Notes under the pieces: model-generated
Told to the model about the DNA's origin: nothing
Databases searched by the model: none
What the model saw: the letters and a program-made list of their open reading frames with translations, nothing else
Source of the DNA: CAZSMC01 sp964607755
Lineage (GTDB): Bacteria > Zhuqueibacterota > Zhuqueibacteria > Residuimicrobiales > Krinioviventaceae
DNA: 10,783 nt
Reading direction: 5' to 3'
NCBI GenBank assembly: GCA_964607755.1
Contig: CAZSMC010000103.1
Location: 1-10,783 of the forward strand
Position numbers and translations under genes: made by a program
Part shown: piece after piece, positions 1 through 5,405 of the stretch
Layout of the letters: every line of letters starts with the position of its first letter
How positions within the stretch are numbered: position 1 is the stretch's first letter

Positions 1-17
1 TTGTTCACCACGACGAT

Positions 18-362
18 TTAAAAAGTGAGCACTTTGGCGCTGTCATTGACCCACTGTGCCAGCGTCGCCATATTACTCTTGATCACGCCGTCGACCATGT
101 TCTCCTCGGACACCCCACGGGCGTCGCAGCACGAACCTCACGTGTAGACGTTGGCGCCGCCCCGTAGTAGACTTTTAATCATGCGTTCGATATTGTAATA
201 GCCGTTTGGCGTGTTTTGATTTTTGACGGCACACGCTACAGCATCTGCCATAAGAAATATCTGCACCGGCAAATTGTCCTTTGCCATGGCCGTAGCCAAA
301 CGCAATCCGTTGTAAGAGCGTTCCGTGCCATAAGGCCCGTCGTTCAAAATAATGGTCGTCAT
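18..362 (-). CDS. DsrE/YchN-family selenoprotein (in-frame UGA read as Sec75)
   Basis: This is a small sulfur-relay-type protein of the DsrE/DsrF-like superfamily, closest by eye to E. coli YchN. The start region (NDGPYGTERSYNGLRLA, residues 7-23), the IFLMADAV segment (35-42) and the YNIERMIKSLL segment (56-66) match that family. An ordinary reading stops at TGA 138-140 after 74 residues. The frame continues with GSCCDARG, then DGVIKSNMATLAQWVNDSAKVLTF, which is the typical family C-terminus, and ends at TAA 18-20. The total is 114 residues, the usual family length. The UGA falls where homologs have the first Cys of CxxC, giving U75-G-S-C78 with a further C79. Family members bind or relay sulfur species through this Cys; a Sec would suggest redox or thiol chemistry, which is inference. 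The start ATG has AAGGA 8 nt upstream. The gene lies downstream of the RIC gene. The alternatives are a nonsense mutation or a sequencing error. Confidence 0.86.
109..125 (-). promoter_or_regulatory. Candidate bacterial SECIS hairpin inside the DsrE-like gene
   Basis: In the mRNA, GACGCCC (+13 to +19 after the UGA) pairs with GGGUGUC (+23 to +29), giving seven pairs including one G-U wobble, around a GUG loop at +20 to +22. Bacterial SECIS elements are known to sit just after the UGA, with an apical loop roughly 16-37 nt downstream and a G among the first loop bases. This hairpin meets all of these points. It also encodes the conserved residues CDARGV, so part of the sequence is constrained by protein coding. 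SelB binding is inferred. Confidence 0.7.
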
Positions 363-429
363 GATGTGTTTCCTTTTTTAATTCGTTGCTTTATCCCGTG
401 TCATCTCATCGATATAAACAAGTGTTTCA

Positions 430-439
430 AACATTCTAA
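430..439 (-). promoter_or_regulatory. TTAGAATGTT element, probable -10 box of the DsrE-like gene
   Basis: Read on the minus strand this is TTAGAATGTT. TAGAAT differs from the sigma-70 -10 consensus at one base and lies 70 nt before the start codon. No good -35 box is present at 17 bp, so an activator may be needed. The identical ten bases occur 72 nt before the RIC start (1461-1470). Confidence 0.45.
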
Positions 440-464
440 AAGTAGCGGCCTTGAATTATTTGTT

Positions 465-481
465 TTAATCGTTTTGATTAA
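465..481. promoter_or_regulatory. Dyad TTAATC-N5-GATTAA upstream of the DsrE-like gene
   Basis: A perfect 6-bp inverted repeat with a 5-bp spacer, about 100 bp before the start codon and roughly 35-40 bp upstream of the proposed -10 box. It may be an activator or repressor site. Its odd spacer does not fit the TTGAT-N4-ATCAA FNR pattern, so the binding protein is unknown. Confidence 0.35.
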
Positions 482-604
482 CAACAACTATTCAGTGAAT
501 CGCTTGTATAAAGGTAACATCTTGTGATAAACGGGCAAATAGTTTTCGCGGCAAATTAATTTCAGGCATGAGGATTTGTATCGAGTCGGATGGCGCAAGC
601 CTCC

Positions 605-639
605 CCCCTGCACATGTGTTACAAAATTATGTGCAGGGG
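605..639. repeat. Perfect 11-bp inverted repeat between the RIC and DsrE-like genes
   Basis: CCCCTGCACAT (605-615) is matched exactly by ATGTGCAGGGG (629-639) across a 13-nt loop. It starts 36 bp after the RIC stop codon, so it should form a hairpin in the RIC transcript. Neither strand has a T-run after the stem, so it is not a classic intrinsic terminator. A processing or stabilising hairpin, or a protein site, remains possible. The rest of the 312-bp gap (363-674) holds only the upstream elements listed for the DsrE-like gene. Confidence 0.5.
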
Positions 640-674
640 ACAGCAAAGATCACCAGCCGTATGAGGAATCTTTA

Positions 675-1391
675 TCACGCACACTTTACTCTTTCCATGT
701 CAATGGCGCGCGGAAAGAGCACGTTGTTTTCTTTATGTATATGCTGATGCAGATCGCCTTCGAAGGTAACCAGAGCATGGAGCATGGCGCGAAACGTATT
801 GCACGCCCACTCCGGCGCCGCATAATCATCGGTGAGCGTTCGCAGCTTTTTCAACGCGGAACCTGCATCGTCATGCTCCGCTTCCATCTGATGTATCGGA
901 TTGGCAAGCGATCCGCAGTGGAAATCCGGAACACTCTCGCTCGAATCGAGCTGGCGAATCATTGGAAATAAAATCTGTTCCTCTTTCATCATGTGGGATG
1001 ACAGTTCATCCGCGAGTGCCAGGAATGTCTCCCTGACTTTATAAAGCCGGGCGTCATGGTCCCCATGCGCCGAAGCCACCTTGGCCGACAATTCATCCAG
1101 CCGTGGAAATTCCGAACGCAGGTAAGCATGATGCGTTTGCTCAATATGATCGGCCAGTTCGGTCAGCGACATGGCCGCAGCATCAACGATTTTTTCATCC
1201 GCATCAGACAGCGACTCCTGCAGCGTGGCAAGAAACGCTTCGGACTCCAACCTCTGTTCTCGACAGGCATCGTCCAGAGTTTTGTTGCCGCCGCAACAAT
1301 AATCGACGCCTTTTTGCTCGAACACGCGCGCGAGCGCCGGGTGACGCGTAACAATGGCGCCAACTGTGTCTTTCATGTGTATATCCATCAT
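675..1391 (-). CDS. RIC-family di-iron iron-sulfur cluster repair protein (YtfE/ScdA/NorA-like)
   Basis: A cytosolic repair-of-iron-centres protein that restores Fe-S clusters after nitric oxide or oxidative damage. It has 238 residues, close to the family norm of about 220-240. The N-terminal ScdA_N (DUF542) domain, residues about 4-60, carries the diagnostic Y31-C32-C33-G34-G35 motif. A hemerythrin-like four-helix domain follows, with candidate di-iron ligands H87/H88, H133 with E137/E138 (SHMMKEEQILFP), H167/H173 (PIHQMEAEHD) and H215-H219 with E221 (HQHIHKENNVLFP). The start has AAGGAG 7-8 nt upstream; a second ATG follows at once, so the first residue could be M1 or M2. The gene ends with tandem TGA-TAA. 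It lies downstream of an Rrf2 regulator in the same orientation, a common NO-response pairing. A gene symbol is not assigned because family members carry several names. Confidence 0.93.
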   Translation of the reverse strand: MMDIHMKDTVGAIVTRHPALARVFEQKGVDYCCGGNKTLDDACREQRLESEAFLATLQESLSDADEKIVDAAAMSLTELADHIEQTHHAYLRSEFPRLDELSAKVASAHGDHDARLYKVRETFLALADELSSHMMKEEQILFPMIRQLDSSESVPDFHCGSLANPIHQMEAEHDDAGSALKKLRTLTDDYAAPEWACNTFRAMLHALVTFEGDLHQHIHKENNVLFPRAIDMERVKCA

Positions 1392-1460
1392 AATATTTCT
1401 CCTTAATATTCAGGTGTTTTCTTTTTCGGGTCCGGCCCAATTGTCATGTAAGGGTGACTG

Positions 1461-1470
1461 AACATTCTAA
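1461..1470 (-). promoter_or_regulatory. TTAGAATGTT element, probable -10 box of the RIC gene
   Basis: The same ten bases as at 430-439, again on the minus strand and at nearly the same distance from the start codon (72 versus 70 nt). TAGAAT would serve as the -10 hexamer. No recognisable -35 hexamer is seen 16-18 bp upstream. The repetition suggests that the RIC and DsrE-like genes are transcribed from co-regulated promoters. Confidence 0.45.
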
Positions 1471-1498
1471 TTTAACTGGGTATATAGGTTGTTTCCCC

Positions 1499-1546
1499 TG
1501 CAAGAGCCGGCCAAGTCATGCGTCAAGGGCCTTAACTGCTCTTGCA
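1499..1546. repeat. Long inverted repeat in the Rrf2-RIC intergenic region
   Basis: TGCAAGAGC (1499-1507) pairs exactly with GCTCTTGCA (1538-1546). Inside, GGCC at 1509-1512 can pair with GGCC at 1528-1531. No T-run follows. It could be a hairpin at the end of the Rrf2 transcript, or a dyad upstream of the RIC promoter. Confidence 0.4.
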
Positions 1547-1587
1547 ATGCCGATACGGGAAAAGAGTTGCTGCAATGTGCTTGTCTG

Positions 1588-1597
1588 TGATTAATCA
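1588..1597. promoter_or_regulatory. 10-bp palindrome TGATTAATCA
   Basis: A perfect palindrome about 200 bp before the RIC start. Its half sequence resembles the GATTAA/TTAATC arms at 465-481. It is AT-rich and short, so chance is a real alternative. Confidence 0.2.
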
Positions 1598-1604
1598 AGA
1601 ATTA

Positions 1605-1620
1605 AGAGTATTTTGTCTTA
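1605..1620. promoter_or_regulatory. Partial copy of the Rrf2 promoter dyad
   Basis: AGAGTATTTTGTCTTA matches 14 of 16 bases of AGACTAATTTGTCTTA at 2124-2139, in the same orientation. It sits 19 bp beyond the Rrf2 stop codon and about 215 bp before the RIC start. It may be a second binding site of the Rrf2 protein; one arm (AGAG) is imperfect. Confidence 0.3.
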
Positions 1621-1638
1621 TTTTATGGTAAAAAATTT

Positions 1639-2109
1639 TTATTTCGTATTGATCATTATATTGCTCTCTTTTGAATACCCGGAAATCATCCGGAATTTAT
1701 TTGATTTTACTTTGGATTCAAATTGATCGAGCGTCGTACTTTCTAAAAAATTTAACAATTGACGACGAACCGGCTGCCATTCATCGTGAATCGGACATGG
1801 ATGATCATCACTGCATTGATCTAAACGTAAAATGCATCCTTTAAAAAATTCATCGCCATCAATCGCGAGGACAATGGATTTTAGACTAATATCTTTTGCC
1901 GCCATGTTGAGCGCAACTCCGCCCCTGGGGCCCTTGAGCGAGCTCAGAATATTGTGTCGGGTTAATTGCTGCAAAATCTTTGTCAAAAAGTGAAATGAGA
2001 TATCAAGCTCGTCGCTGATTTCACGAATCGGCACAATGCCCTGCTCACGGCGTGATGAAATATACAGCGCCGCCCGTATAGCGTAATTGCATGCTTTGGA
2101 AAATAACAC
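1639..2109 (-). CDS. Rrf2-family transcriptional regulator, probably Fe-S-sensing (NsrR/IscR-like)
   Basis: A 156-residue DNA-binding repressor or activator. The N-terminus (LFSKACNYAIRAALYIS) is typical of Rrf2 proteins. The winged helix spans residues about 27-64, with the recognition region ISDELDISFHFLTKILQQL (31-49) and the wing LKGPRGG (58-64). Three cysteines, C92, C99 and C105 (C-X6-C-X5-C), lie in the region where IscR and NsrR bind an Fe-S cluster. The start is GTG at 2109, preceded by AAGGAG at about 8 nt; no suitable ATG lies nearby. The RIC gene downstream suggests a nitrosative- or Fe-S-stress regulator. A promoter with a near-palindrome at its transcription start suggests self-regulation. 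The cysteine spacing differs by one or two residues from the E. coli NsrR pattern I recall, so naming it NsrR would be too firm. Confidence 0.92.
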   Translation of the reverse strand: MLFSKACNYAIRAALYISSRREQGIVPIREISDELDISFHFLTKILQQLTRHNILSSLKGPRGGVALNMAAKDISLKSIVLAIDGDEFFKGCILRLDQCSDDHPCPIHDEWQPVRRQLLNFLESTTLDQFESKVKSNKFRMISGYSKESNIMINTK

Positions 2110-2123
2110 TGGAACTCCTTTTC

Positions 2124-2137
2124 AGACTAATTTGTCT
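2124..2137. promoter_or_regulatory. Candidate Rrf2 operator (AGAC-TAATTT-GTCT)
   Basis: A near-palindrome, 12 of 14 positions symmetric, lying just downstream of the -10 box of the Rrf2 gene and so over the expected transcription start. This is where a self-repressing regulator would bind. A related sequence lies at 1605-1620. Confidence 0.45.
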
Positions 2138-2139
2138 TA

Positions 2140-2167
2140 AATATAAAAAGTTTATTCAAATTGTCAA
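2140..2167 (-). promoter_or_regulatory. Sigma-70-type promoter of the Rrf2 gene
   Basis: On the minus strand, TTGACA (2162-2167) is a perfect -35 box, followed by a 16-bp spacer and TATATT (2140-2145) as the -10 box. The predicted start is about 25 bp upstream of the GTG codon. Confidence 0.7.
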
Positions 2168-2336
2168 TTGTTTTCTTTATTTATTCAGCCGATGCTGCTA
2201 TATCTCCGTTGCTGGACGTATCCAACTTGGAAACCATAAAATAAATGGGGTGCCATTTACATCATAGATTTACAGACGTTACGCATGGTATGGATTTCAC
2301 GCTCAAATCGAAAAGGGTCGCATACCAACCTTCCTC

Positions 2337-2357
2337 TTGTCAAAAAATCCTTGACAA
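2337..2357. promoter_or_regulatory. Inverted repeat TTGTCAA-N7-TTGACAA at the tetR -35 box
   Basis: Perfect 7-bp arms. The right arm contains the TTGACA -35 hexamer of tetR. It may be a second protein-binding dyad, but the symmetry may be partly fortuitous because -35 boxes are simple sequences. Confidence 0.3.
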
Positions 2358-2379
2358 AATGAAATAAATAGTGTACCTT
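2351..2379 (+). promoter_or_regulatory. Promoter of the tetR gene
   Basis: TTGACA (2351-2356), a 17-bp spacer and a weaker TACCTT (2374-2379) as the -10 box. The -10 box touches the left edge of the 2378-2403 dyad, so a bound TetR protein would block initiation. Confidence 0.55.
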
Positions 2380-2403
2380 TGTTAGTTAATAATAACTAAC
2401 AAA
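2378..2403. promoter_or_regulatory. TetR-type operator 1 (upstream of tetR)
   Basis: Perfect 11-bp arms, TTTGTTAGTTA and TAACTAACAAA, around ATAA. It lies between the -10 box and the start codon at 2414, overlapping the ribosome-site side of the leader. Its core recurs before the exporter gene (3039-3058), as expected for a regulator controlling itself and its neighbour operon. Confidence 0.75.
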
Positions 2404-2413
2404 AGGTAATGAA

Positions 2414-2998
2414 ATGAAAGAATTCACGGATCGACAAAAAGAGATTATCGATAAATCTATCGAAATTATTGCCGAGCGGGGCATACAGCAATTAACAATC
2501 AAAAATATTTCCCGCAGCATGAACATTTCCGAGCCGGCTATTTATCGACATTTCGCCAGCAAAATGGATATTTTACTTGCGATCCTGGCAAATTTTAAAG
2601 AATGCGGTCAACTTGTTTCGAAAGATATCATGAATTCTCGATCGTCAGCTCTGGAAAAAATTCATAGCATTTTCGAGAATCATTTTAAACAATTTATCGC
2701 AAAACCGGCGCTGGCGGCGGTTATCTTTTCAGAAGAAATTTTTCAGAATGATAAAGAATTGGCCAATCAGGTCAATCTCATTATGCAGACAAACCAGGAT
2801 CTGCTCATACAAATTATCAACCAAGGGCAAAAAAGAGGTGAAATTCGCAAGGATGTTTCCGGCCAACACCTCGTTCTCATCATTCTTGGCGCGTTACGAC
2901 TGTTGGTCACCCGGTGGCGTTTGTCGCATTTTACATTTGACTTGGCAAAAGAAGGCGCTGAACTTTGGGTATCCCTGGAGAAAATGTCCAGCGCTTAA
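2414..2998 (+). CDS. TetR/AcrR-family transcriptional repressor
   Basis: A 194-residue regulator of the usual TetR length. The N-terminal helix-turn-helix covers residues about 8-50; LTIKNISRSMNISEPAIYRHF (27-47) is the characteristic recognition part, ending in the conserved YRHF. The rest is an all-helical ligand-binding and dimer domain whose inducer cannot be read from sequence. The start ATG is preceded by AAAGG at about 7 nt. It precedes the RND/MMPL exporter operon in the same direction with a 94-bp gap, and the shared dyads before both make it the likely local repressor. Ligands may be the lipids or hydrophobic compounds handled by the exporter (inference). Confidence 0.93.
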   Translation: MKEFTDRQKEIIDKSIEIIAERGIQQLTIKNISRSMNISEPAIYRHFASKMDILLAILANFKECGQLVSKDIMNSRSSALEKIHSIFENHFKQFIAKPALAAVIFSEEIFQNDKELANQVNLIMQTNQDLLIQIINQGQKRGEIRKDVSGQHLVLIILGALRLLVTRWRLSHFTFDLAKEGAELWVSLEKMSSA

Positions 2999-3038
2999 CC
3001 GCGCATTATCGATAACGACTATTTTTTTGCCTTTAAAA

Positions 3039-3058
3039 GTTAGTTAATAGTAACTATA
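3039..3058. promoter_or_regulatory. TetR-type operator 2 (upstream of the exporter operon)
   Basis: GTTAGTTA-ATAG-TAACTATA has the same left arm and 4-bp spacer length as operator 1; the right arm differs only at its last two bases. A possible -10 box, TATAGT (3055-3060), overlaps its right arm, with only a poor -35 match (TTTAAA, 17 bp upstream). The dyad lies 35 bp before the exporter start codon. Confidence 0.65.
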
Positions 3059-3092
3059 GTAATCACTAATATCATGTAAAGGATGGAAGAAT

Positions 3093-5393
3093 ATGGAAAA
3101 TCTATTCAAAACGCTGCTGAAATTTCCATGGTTGATTTTGCTTGTTTTTTTGTTGAGCTCGGTTGGGTTTTTCAAAATGATTAAAACCAATTCCCGCATG
3201 GAAACCGATCTCGATGAATACATGCCGCAGAATCATCCTGCCTTTATCTATAGCGATAAAGCCGAAGAATGGTTCAATATCAAAGACGGGGTAATCATTG
3301 CCATCGAAAACCCGGATGGCATCTATCAGACCTCGACCCTGAAAAAAGTGGTCGAGCTGACCAAACGATTGCAAAAGATGGATGAAATTCGCAAAGACGA
3401 TGTCATTTCGCTGTATACGGCGGACAATATCGTCGGCACCGAAACGGGATTGGATGTCAAACCCTTTTTCAAGCAAACCCCACAGACGGAAACGGAGCTA
3501 AAGGCGTTGCGCAACAGCGTCCGGGACAATGAGATGATGTCGGATCGTTTGGTGAATGCGGAAGAAACGGTCACAGTGATCATTGCAGAAATCGACGACG
3601 ATGTGTTTTCCCAGGACTTTTATCACCGTCTGCTCGATCTCTCCAAAGAATACGAGGGACCGGAAAACCTGTATGTTGCCGGCAGACCGATCGTTGAGGG
3701 CACGATGGCGTATTTGGGTCCGCGCGATATGCAGCGAATGGTGCCGATTGTCATTGCGGTCATCATTTTGGTGCTTTTGTTGGTGCAGCGCAGTTTCAAG
3801 GCTGCGGCATTCACGCTGCTGGTGGTGGTGTTTAGTGTGGTTTGGGCGTTTGGTCTCATGGCGACTGTAGGCATCCCCATTTACGCGGTCTCGACCATGA
3901 TTCCGGTGATGTTAATCGCCATTGGCGTCGCAGACGGCATTCATTTATACAGCCATTTGCGTCTTTTCCTGAAAGACCATCCGGATGCCACGCGAAAGAC
4001 CGCGGTCTTTAATATGTTGCGAGAAATGTGGAAACCCGTGGTGGTCACGTCCGTGACTACAGCCGTCGGTTTTATATCTCTGTTAACATCCCAGGTCTAT
4101 CCGATCAAATATTTTGGCCTCTTTACCGCTTTTGGCGTCTTGATGGCGATGGTTTTTTCCTTGCTGCTGTTGCCTGCCGGCCTCCTGGTTTTTGGACTGC
4201 CTCGCTGGAAACGCCAAGATGCGACTCAAGCGCTGGGCGGACAATCATTCTTTAATGCCATCGCCCGGCTGGTGGCTCGGCATAAAGGCATTACGACCGG
4301 AGTCACCGTGCTGGTGGTTGCTCTCTCTGCTTACGGCGCAAGCAAGGTCTGGATCAATTCCAGCTATTTGGAAAAGTTTGAAAAAGACAGCGATATTGTT
4401 CGAACCGACGCCTTTATCAACAAACATTTTGGCGGCACCTCGACCCTGAATGTCATTTTAGACGCCGAGGCGCCGGATGCGTTCAAACAGCCAGATGTTC
4501 TTGACGCTGTTGAGCGATTACAGATGGATGTCGAAGGCTCGCTTGATGTGGTGGGAAATTCTTTCAGCCTGGTTGATTATCTGAAACGCATGAACAAGGT
4601 GATGCATGCGGACAGCGCGCAGTATCATGTTATACCCGGCAGCAGAGAATTGGTCGCACAATATATGCTCTTGTACGAAATGTCCGGCGATCCCGACAAT
4701 CTGTGGAAGGTTGTTGATTACAACTATCAAAAAGCCAATTTGACCTTTCAACTTAAAAGCGACAATTCCATTGCGTTGAACAGCGCCATCGATAAAGTAA
4801 ACGAACACAAAAATGACCTTAAAGAGCACGGCATCACTCTCAATTACGCCGGCTCCGGGTACAAGGGGCTGGTGTTCACGGATTTGATTTTGCAGGGACA
4901 GATCAAAAGTCTGGCGTTATCGCTTGTTCTCGTTATTATTTTGCTTTCCATCATGTTCAAGAATGTGCGAGCCGGCGTCATCGGCGCCGTGCCAATTACC
5001 ATTACTGCGGTCATCAGTTTCGGCGTCATGGGACTGCTCAACATTCCCCTGAGCACAACCACCGCATTGTTATCCAGTATAGCGATTGGCATCGGTATTG
5101 ATTATGCGGTGCACTTTATTGAACGTTATAAAATTTATGCCGCTGAAACCAAAGATCAGGAACAAATCGGTCGCAAAACCATGCAGCATTCCGGCCGCGC
5201 CATTGCCTATAATGCCTTGGTGGTCATCGCCGGATTTCTGGTTCTTCTGGCATCCGTCTTCCCCCCCAACCGCACCCTGGGCGCGCTGGTTTCCATGAAT
5301 ATGTTTACCAGCTTTGTTGGAACTGTAACAATTATGTATATGCTCATGCTGCATTTTAATCTGTTTTTCAGAAAACAAAAGAACAAAAATTAA
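3093..5393 (+). CDS. RND-superfamily exporter, MMPL/COG1033 type
   Basis: An inner-membrane proton-driven transporter of 766 residues. TM1 is at about 12-30, followed by a large periplasmic domain (31-214). TM2-6 are at about 215-232, 237-257, 264-286, 316-335 and 341-368, TM7 at about 399-416, then a second periplasmic domain (417-603), and TM8-12 fill 604-756. This internal duplication, 12 TM with short periplasmic domains, is the MMPL/hopanoid-type RND plan rather than the AcrB plan of about 1,030 residues. Candidate proton-relay acids are D281 in TM4 (GVADGIH) and D670-Y671 in TM10 (GIDYAVHF); the D-Y pair is known from MmpL proteins. AAAGGA lies 9 nt before ATG. The LolA-like gene follows after 12 bp. 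The substrate is unknown; lipids or lipoprotein-associated molecules are plausible from the neighbours. Confidence 0.92.
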   Translation: MENLFKTLLKFPWLILLVFLLSSVGFFKMIKTNSRMETDLDEYMPQNHPAFIYSDKAEEWFNIKDGVIIAIENPDGIYQTSTLKKVVELTKRLQKMDEIRKDDVISLYTADNIVGTETGLDVKPFFKQTPQTETELKALRNSVRDNEMMSDRLVNAEETVTVIIAEIDDDVFSQDFYHRLLDLSKEYEGPENLYVAGRPIVEGTMAYLGPRDMQRMVPIVIAVIILVLLLVQRSFKAAAFTLLVVVFSVVWAFGLMATVGIPIYAVSTMIPVMLIAIGVADGIHLYSHLRLFLKDHPDATRKTAVFNMLREMWKPVVVTSVTTAVGFISLLTSQVYPIKYFGLFTAFGVLMAMVFSLLLLPAGLLVFGLPRWKRQDATQALGGQSFFNAIARLVARHKGITTGVTVLVVALSAYGASKVWINSSYLEKFEKDSDIVRTDAFINKHFGGTSTLNVILDAEAPDAFKQPDVLDAVERLQMDVEGSLDVVGNSFSLVDYLKRMNKVMHADSAQYHVIPGSRELVAQYMLLYEMSGDPDNLWKVVDYNYQKANLTFQLKSDNSIALNSAIDKVNEHKNDLKEHGITLNYAGSGYKGLVFTDLILQGQIKSLALSLVLVIILLSIMFKNVRAGVIGAVPITITAVISFGVMGLLNIPLSTTTALLSSIAIGIGIDYAVHFIERYKIYAAETKDQEQIGRKTMQHSGRAIAYNALVVIAGFLVLLASVFPPNRTLGALVSMNMFTSFVGTVTIMYMLMLHFNLFFRKQKNKN

Positions 5394-5405
5394 TGGAGGT
5401 TTAAA

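Noticed and set aside
465..481. FNR/CRP-family site
   Set aside because: The 5-bp spacer does not fit the even N4 spacing of TTGAT-N4-ATCAA, so only a generic dyad is reported.
675..677. Second recoded UGA at the end of the RIC gene
   Set aside because: The TGA is immediately followed by an in-frame TAA, so it is a normal stop.
576..971. Plus-strand open frame of 131 codons opposite the RIC gene
   Set aside because: It lies antisense to a well-supported gene, has no recognisable motifs, and is one of several overlapping frames there.
3001..3030. Terminator after tetR (TTATCGATAA followed by T-run)
   Set aside because: The palindrome has no loop and is AT-rich, so it cannot make a stable terminator hairpin; transcription may continue into the exporter.
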